A stretch of DNA of 37,322 nucleotides, from positions 1 through 37,322 of the forward strand of contig JAQWOH010000013.1 of the NCBI GenBank assembly GCA_029245955.1. Reading direction: 5' to 3'. Position 1 is the first letter of the stretch; each line of letters starts with the position of its first letter. Shown here one piece after another: positions 35,199-37,322 of this stretch. The position numbers and the translations under genes are program-made. The notes beneath the pieces are model-generated. The model saw nothing but the letters and a program-made list of their open reading frames with translations. It did no database searches and was not told the DNA's origin. The DNA comes from Fuerstiella sp. GTDB taxonomy: Bacteria; Planctomycetota; Planctomycetia; Planctomycetales; Planctomycetaceae.

Positions 35199-36126
35199 CG
35201 TATGGTCAAGAAAACTTCGCCGAACTCAAAACGCCGTGAAACACGGGGCTCACGCCACGCCAGAGTCTCGCATCTCAGCCGCTTGATTTCATCTCTCGGC
35301 ATTGGAAACTGGCAAATTTCTGCGCCGAACATGACCTTTCTGCTACAGCCATGGCACATTCTGGTTGCTGCATTCTGCGGCCCGGTGAACCAGCGACAGC
35401 AACGGATTATCCAATTCCGGAATGCGCAGATAGAAACGCTGCTGAAGAAACAAGCATCTGCTGCCGGATGACAATCAGCGTCGGTTACCGGCCGTCAAGG
35501 CTCATCTCACAGGCCGTAACGCTCTGCTGGAATTGGCGACCATCATTATGCCAGATACAATTCTCCGCTGGCACCGCGAACTCGTCGCGAAGAAGTTCGA
35601 TTCGAGCGAGCAACGAAAGCCCGGACGCGGAACGGACTGGTGACGGTCTACGTTCTCGCCGCGATGCGCTTGAAAACTCGCCGCGTCCGGATTGTCGGGA
35701 TCACGCCGAGGCTCAATGCCAGGTGGACGAAACAGGTCTGCAGGAATCTCACCGATTGTCATGACGGATTCCTGAAAGACGCCAGCCATCTCATCGTGGA
35801 TCGAGACACCAGCTTCATCTCCATGCGTGAGTTCATCAAGAAAACACCGATACCGAAATGGTGTTGCTGCCACCGAAGAGTTCCAACGTGAACGCGTACA
35901 TGGAACGTTGGTTCCGAAGCCTGAAGTCCGAGTGCCTTGACCGCATGATCTTCTTCGGACGGAAGTCACTGGAGAACGCTGTACACGAATACGTTCAGCA
36001 CTACCACGGCGAGCGGAATCATCAAGGACTCGGTAACGAAGTCATCGAGCCTGTAGATGCTGCTGCCGCCGCCGGAAAAATCGGATGCCTTGAACGGCCT
36101 GGTGGCATGCTCAAGTGCCACCACCA
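35199..36126 (+). mobile_element. Integrase-core IS, copy C, 3'-truncated
   Basis: The left tip CGTATGGTCAAGAAAAC at 35199, followed by the terminal region shared with copies A and B, marks the start. Similarity to the right part of the element stops near 36126 inside the transposase C-terminus (GGMLKCHH). The right inverted repeat is absent. 92 bases later the cytochrome/DUF1549 gene begins. Confidence 0.8.
35331..36126 (+). pseudogene. Integrase-core transposase, deleted and frameshifted (copy C)
   Basis: The ATG at 35331 starts the usual N-terminus, but the frame ends after LLKKQASAAG. In another frame, [20 protein letters not shown] and KFDSSEQRKPGRGTDW follow. The segment holding the first catalytic Asp is deleted, and the sequence resumes at TVYVLAAMRLKTRRVRIVGI. 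A third frame holds KSSNVNAYMERWFRSLKSEC, MIFFGRKSLENAVHEYVQHY and HGERNHQGLGN. At least three lesions make it nonfunctional. Confidence 0.85.
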
Positions 36127-36218
36127 ACCCAAGGATATACTGCAAGATCAGCATCTGTTCTTGTCAAGTGGAAAGATTAGTTGTCCGGTGTTACGATCAA
36201 CACCCAAGGTGTTGCTAA

Positions 36219-37322
36219 ATGAGTTACCGAAGCCTATCGATCGCGATTCTGCTCGTCACGGGCTCGGCTTGGGCTGCCGATCCGGCTATTGAACGTCAGC
36301 GGCTCGATTTCTTCGAAACAAAGATCCGTCCCGTCCTCGTCGAGCATTGTTACGAATGTCATGCCGCTGAGTCCAGGAAGTTAAGTGGAGGCTTGCTCGT
36401 CGACTCACGCCAGGGTTTGCTGGAAGGTGGCGAATCGGGACCGGCTGTTGTACCGGGCGATCTGGAAGAAAGCCTGCTGATTTCCGCTCTGAAGCACGAT
36501 GGCTTCGAGATGCCTCCCCAAGGGAAGTTGTCCGCAGCAGTCATTGCGGATTTCGAAAAGTGGATTCGCGACGGTGCGATTGATCCACGTCGCGATACCA
36601 ACCTGGTTGCCAGGCCGAAGGCCATCGATATTGAAGCCGGACGGAAGCACTGGGCTTATCACCCACTCAAAGCACCAACCATCCCCACGACCAGGAATAC
36701 AGCCTGGCCGCGCAACGACATCGATCGCTTTATCCTCGCCAGACTGGAGGCGGCAAGGCTGCAACCGGATCCCGACGCGAAAAAAATCGTCTTAGTGCGT
36801 CGGCTCTACTTCGACCTCATCGGTCTGCCTCCTGCGCCGGAGCAGATTGTCCAGTTTCTCAACGACAAGTCATCCGGGGCGTATGAGAATCTCGTTGACT
36901 CGCTAATGGCATCACCGCGCTTCGGTGAACGTTGGGGACGTCACTGGCTTGATGTGTCGCGTTTCGCGGAATCGATGTCATTGCGCGGAGTCTTACTCAA
37001 ACATGCCTGGCGTTATCGCGACTACGTGATTGATGCGTTCAATGACGATCAACCCTTCGATCAGTTTCTCACGCAGCAACTGGCAGGCGATTTACTGAAG
37101 GCATCATCAGTTGAGGCACGGCGGCAGAATCTCATCGCTACGACGTTTCTGATGATGGGTGACACTCTGCTCGAGAACCAAAACAAGAGCCAACTCGACA
37201 TGGATTTTGTCGATGAACAGCTCGACGTCATAGGAAGGGGTCTGTTGGCGCAAACGATCACCTGCGCACGTTGTCACGACCACAAGTTCGACCCCATCCC
37301 TACCCGCGATTACTACGCGATG
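36219..37322 (+). CDS. Planctomycete cytochrome c (PSCyt1) + DUF1549 protein, 5' part
   Basis: 368 codons to the window edge. A signal peptide is at 1-20 (SLSIAILLVTGSAWA). A PSCyt1 cytochrome c-like domain follows: FFETKIRPVLVEHCYECHAA with the haem motif CYECH at 44-48, then LSGGLLVDSRQGLLEGGESG, and Met in DGFEMPPQGKLSA as possible axial ligand. DUF1549 (PSCyt2) begins at about 180 (RNDIDRFILARLE; RRLYFDLIGLPP; RFGERWGRHWLDVSRFAES). A second motif CARCH is at 349-353, in TCARCHDHKFDPIPTRDYYA. The full protein would normally continue into DUF1553 (PSD1). These are secreted, haem-bearing planctomycete proteins of unsettled role, often next to DUF1501 genes. The truncated IS copy C ends 92 bases upstream. 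Confidence 0.93.
   Translation, partial: MSYRSLSIAILLVTGSAWAADPAIERQRLDFFETKIRPVLVEHCYECHAAESRKLSGGLLVDSRQGLLEGGESGPAVVPGDLEESLLISALKHDGFEMPPQGKLSAAVIADFEKWIRDGAIDPRRDTNLVARPKAIDIEAGRKHWAYHPLKAPTIPTTRNTAWPRNDIDRFILARLEAARLQPDPDAKKIVLVRRLYFDLIGLPPAPEQIVQFLNDKSSGAYENLVDSLMASPRFGERWGRHWLDVSRFAESMSLRGVLLKHAWRYRDYVIDAFNDDQPFDQFLTQQLAGDLLKASSVEARRQNLIATTFLMMGDTLLENQNKSQLDMDFVDEQLDVIGRGLLAQTITCARCHDHKFDPIPTRDYYAM

Overview
The window is a chromosomal segment from a planctomycete, most likely a marine member of the Planctomycetia. Four things point there: a DUF1559 pseudopilin-like protein (RAFTLIELLVVIAIIAILIA-type N-terminus), two large TPR/FG-GAP/ASPIC-UnbV proteins, a planctomycete-type cytochrome c + DUF1549 protein at the right edge, and a sulfatase together with a formylglycine-generating-enzyme (FGE) fragment. 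The species cannot be named from the sequence alone.

Layout. (1) 1-1545, minus: 5' part of a secreted multiheme cytochrome c with five CXXCH motifs, cut by the window edge. (2) 1991-8166, plus: four metabolic genes, namely glutamate dehydrogenase (gdhA), short malic enzyme, a ThDP-dependent acetolactate-synthase-type enzyme and an aldehyde dehydrogenase. (3) 8.2-14.0 kb: an accessory region made of transposon debris (ISL3-like, IS1182-like and integrase-core transposases), three small orphan genes (a zinc-ribbon membrane protein, a lipoprotein and a secreted protein) and four same-orientation copies of an unassigned structured repeat of about 140-210 bp. (4) 14.0-15.3 kb, minus: a secreted RTX-like calcium-binding-repeat protein. 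(5) 15.9-18.3 kb: a phosphonate-catabolism cluster. A PhnZ-type HD oxygenase on plus converges on a translationally coupled pair on minus, a FAD-dependent aminophosphonate oxidoreductase and a PhnX-like HAD hydrolase. (6) 18.8-25.4 kb: a second accessory region with a sulfatase truncated at its formylglycine motif by an IS, a DUF6714-like protein, a dead IS3 element, a two-TM membrane protein, and an IS whose transposase has an FGE fragment in its middle. (7) 25.6-33.4 kb, plus: DUF1559 protein, strong hairpin terminator, small lipoprotein, and two tandem paralogous TPR/FG-GAP/ASPIC proteins of about 1000 aa. (8) 33.5-37.3 kb: IS3 remnant, leucine-rich-repeat protein (minus), third defective copy of the integrase-core IS, and the 5' part of a PSCyt1/DUF1549 cytochrome gene running off the right edge.

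How the parts fit together. The metabolic block sits at the glutamate/2-oxoglutarate and malate/pyruvate nodes. The ThDP enzyme and aldehyde dehydrogenase may act in sequence on a 2-oxo acid (inference). The phosphonate block has three enzyme types known to co-occur for oxidative use of 2-aminoethylphosphonate-like compounds. The 25.6-33.4 kb block is an exported or surface-type set. Every transposase seen here is truncated, internally deleted or frameshifted, so none looks able to move by itself.

The least explained signal is the repeat at 8.55, 10.2, 12.4 and 13.9 kb. It has long inverted repeats, a 30-nt stretch identical in all four copies, and repeated junctions with transposase ends. 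No RNA genes, CRISPR arrays or complete insertion sequences were recognised.
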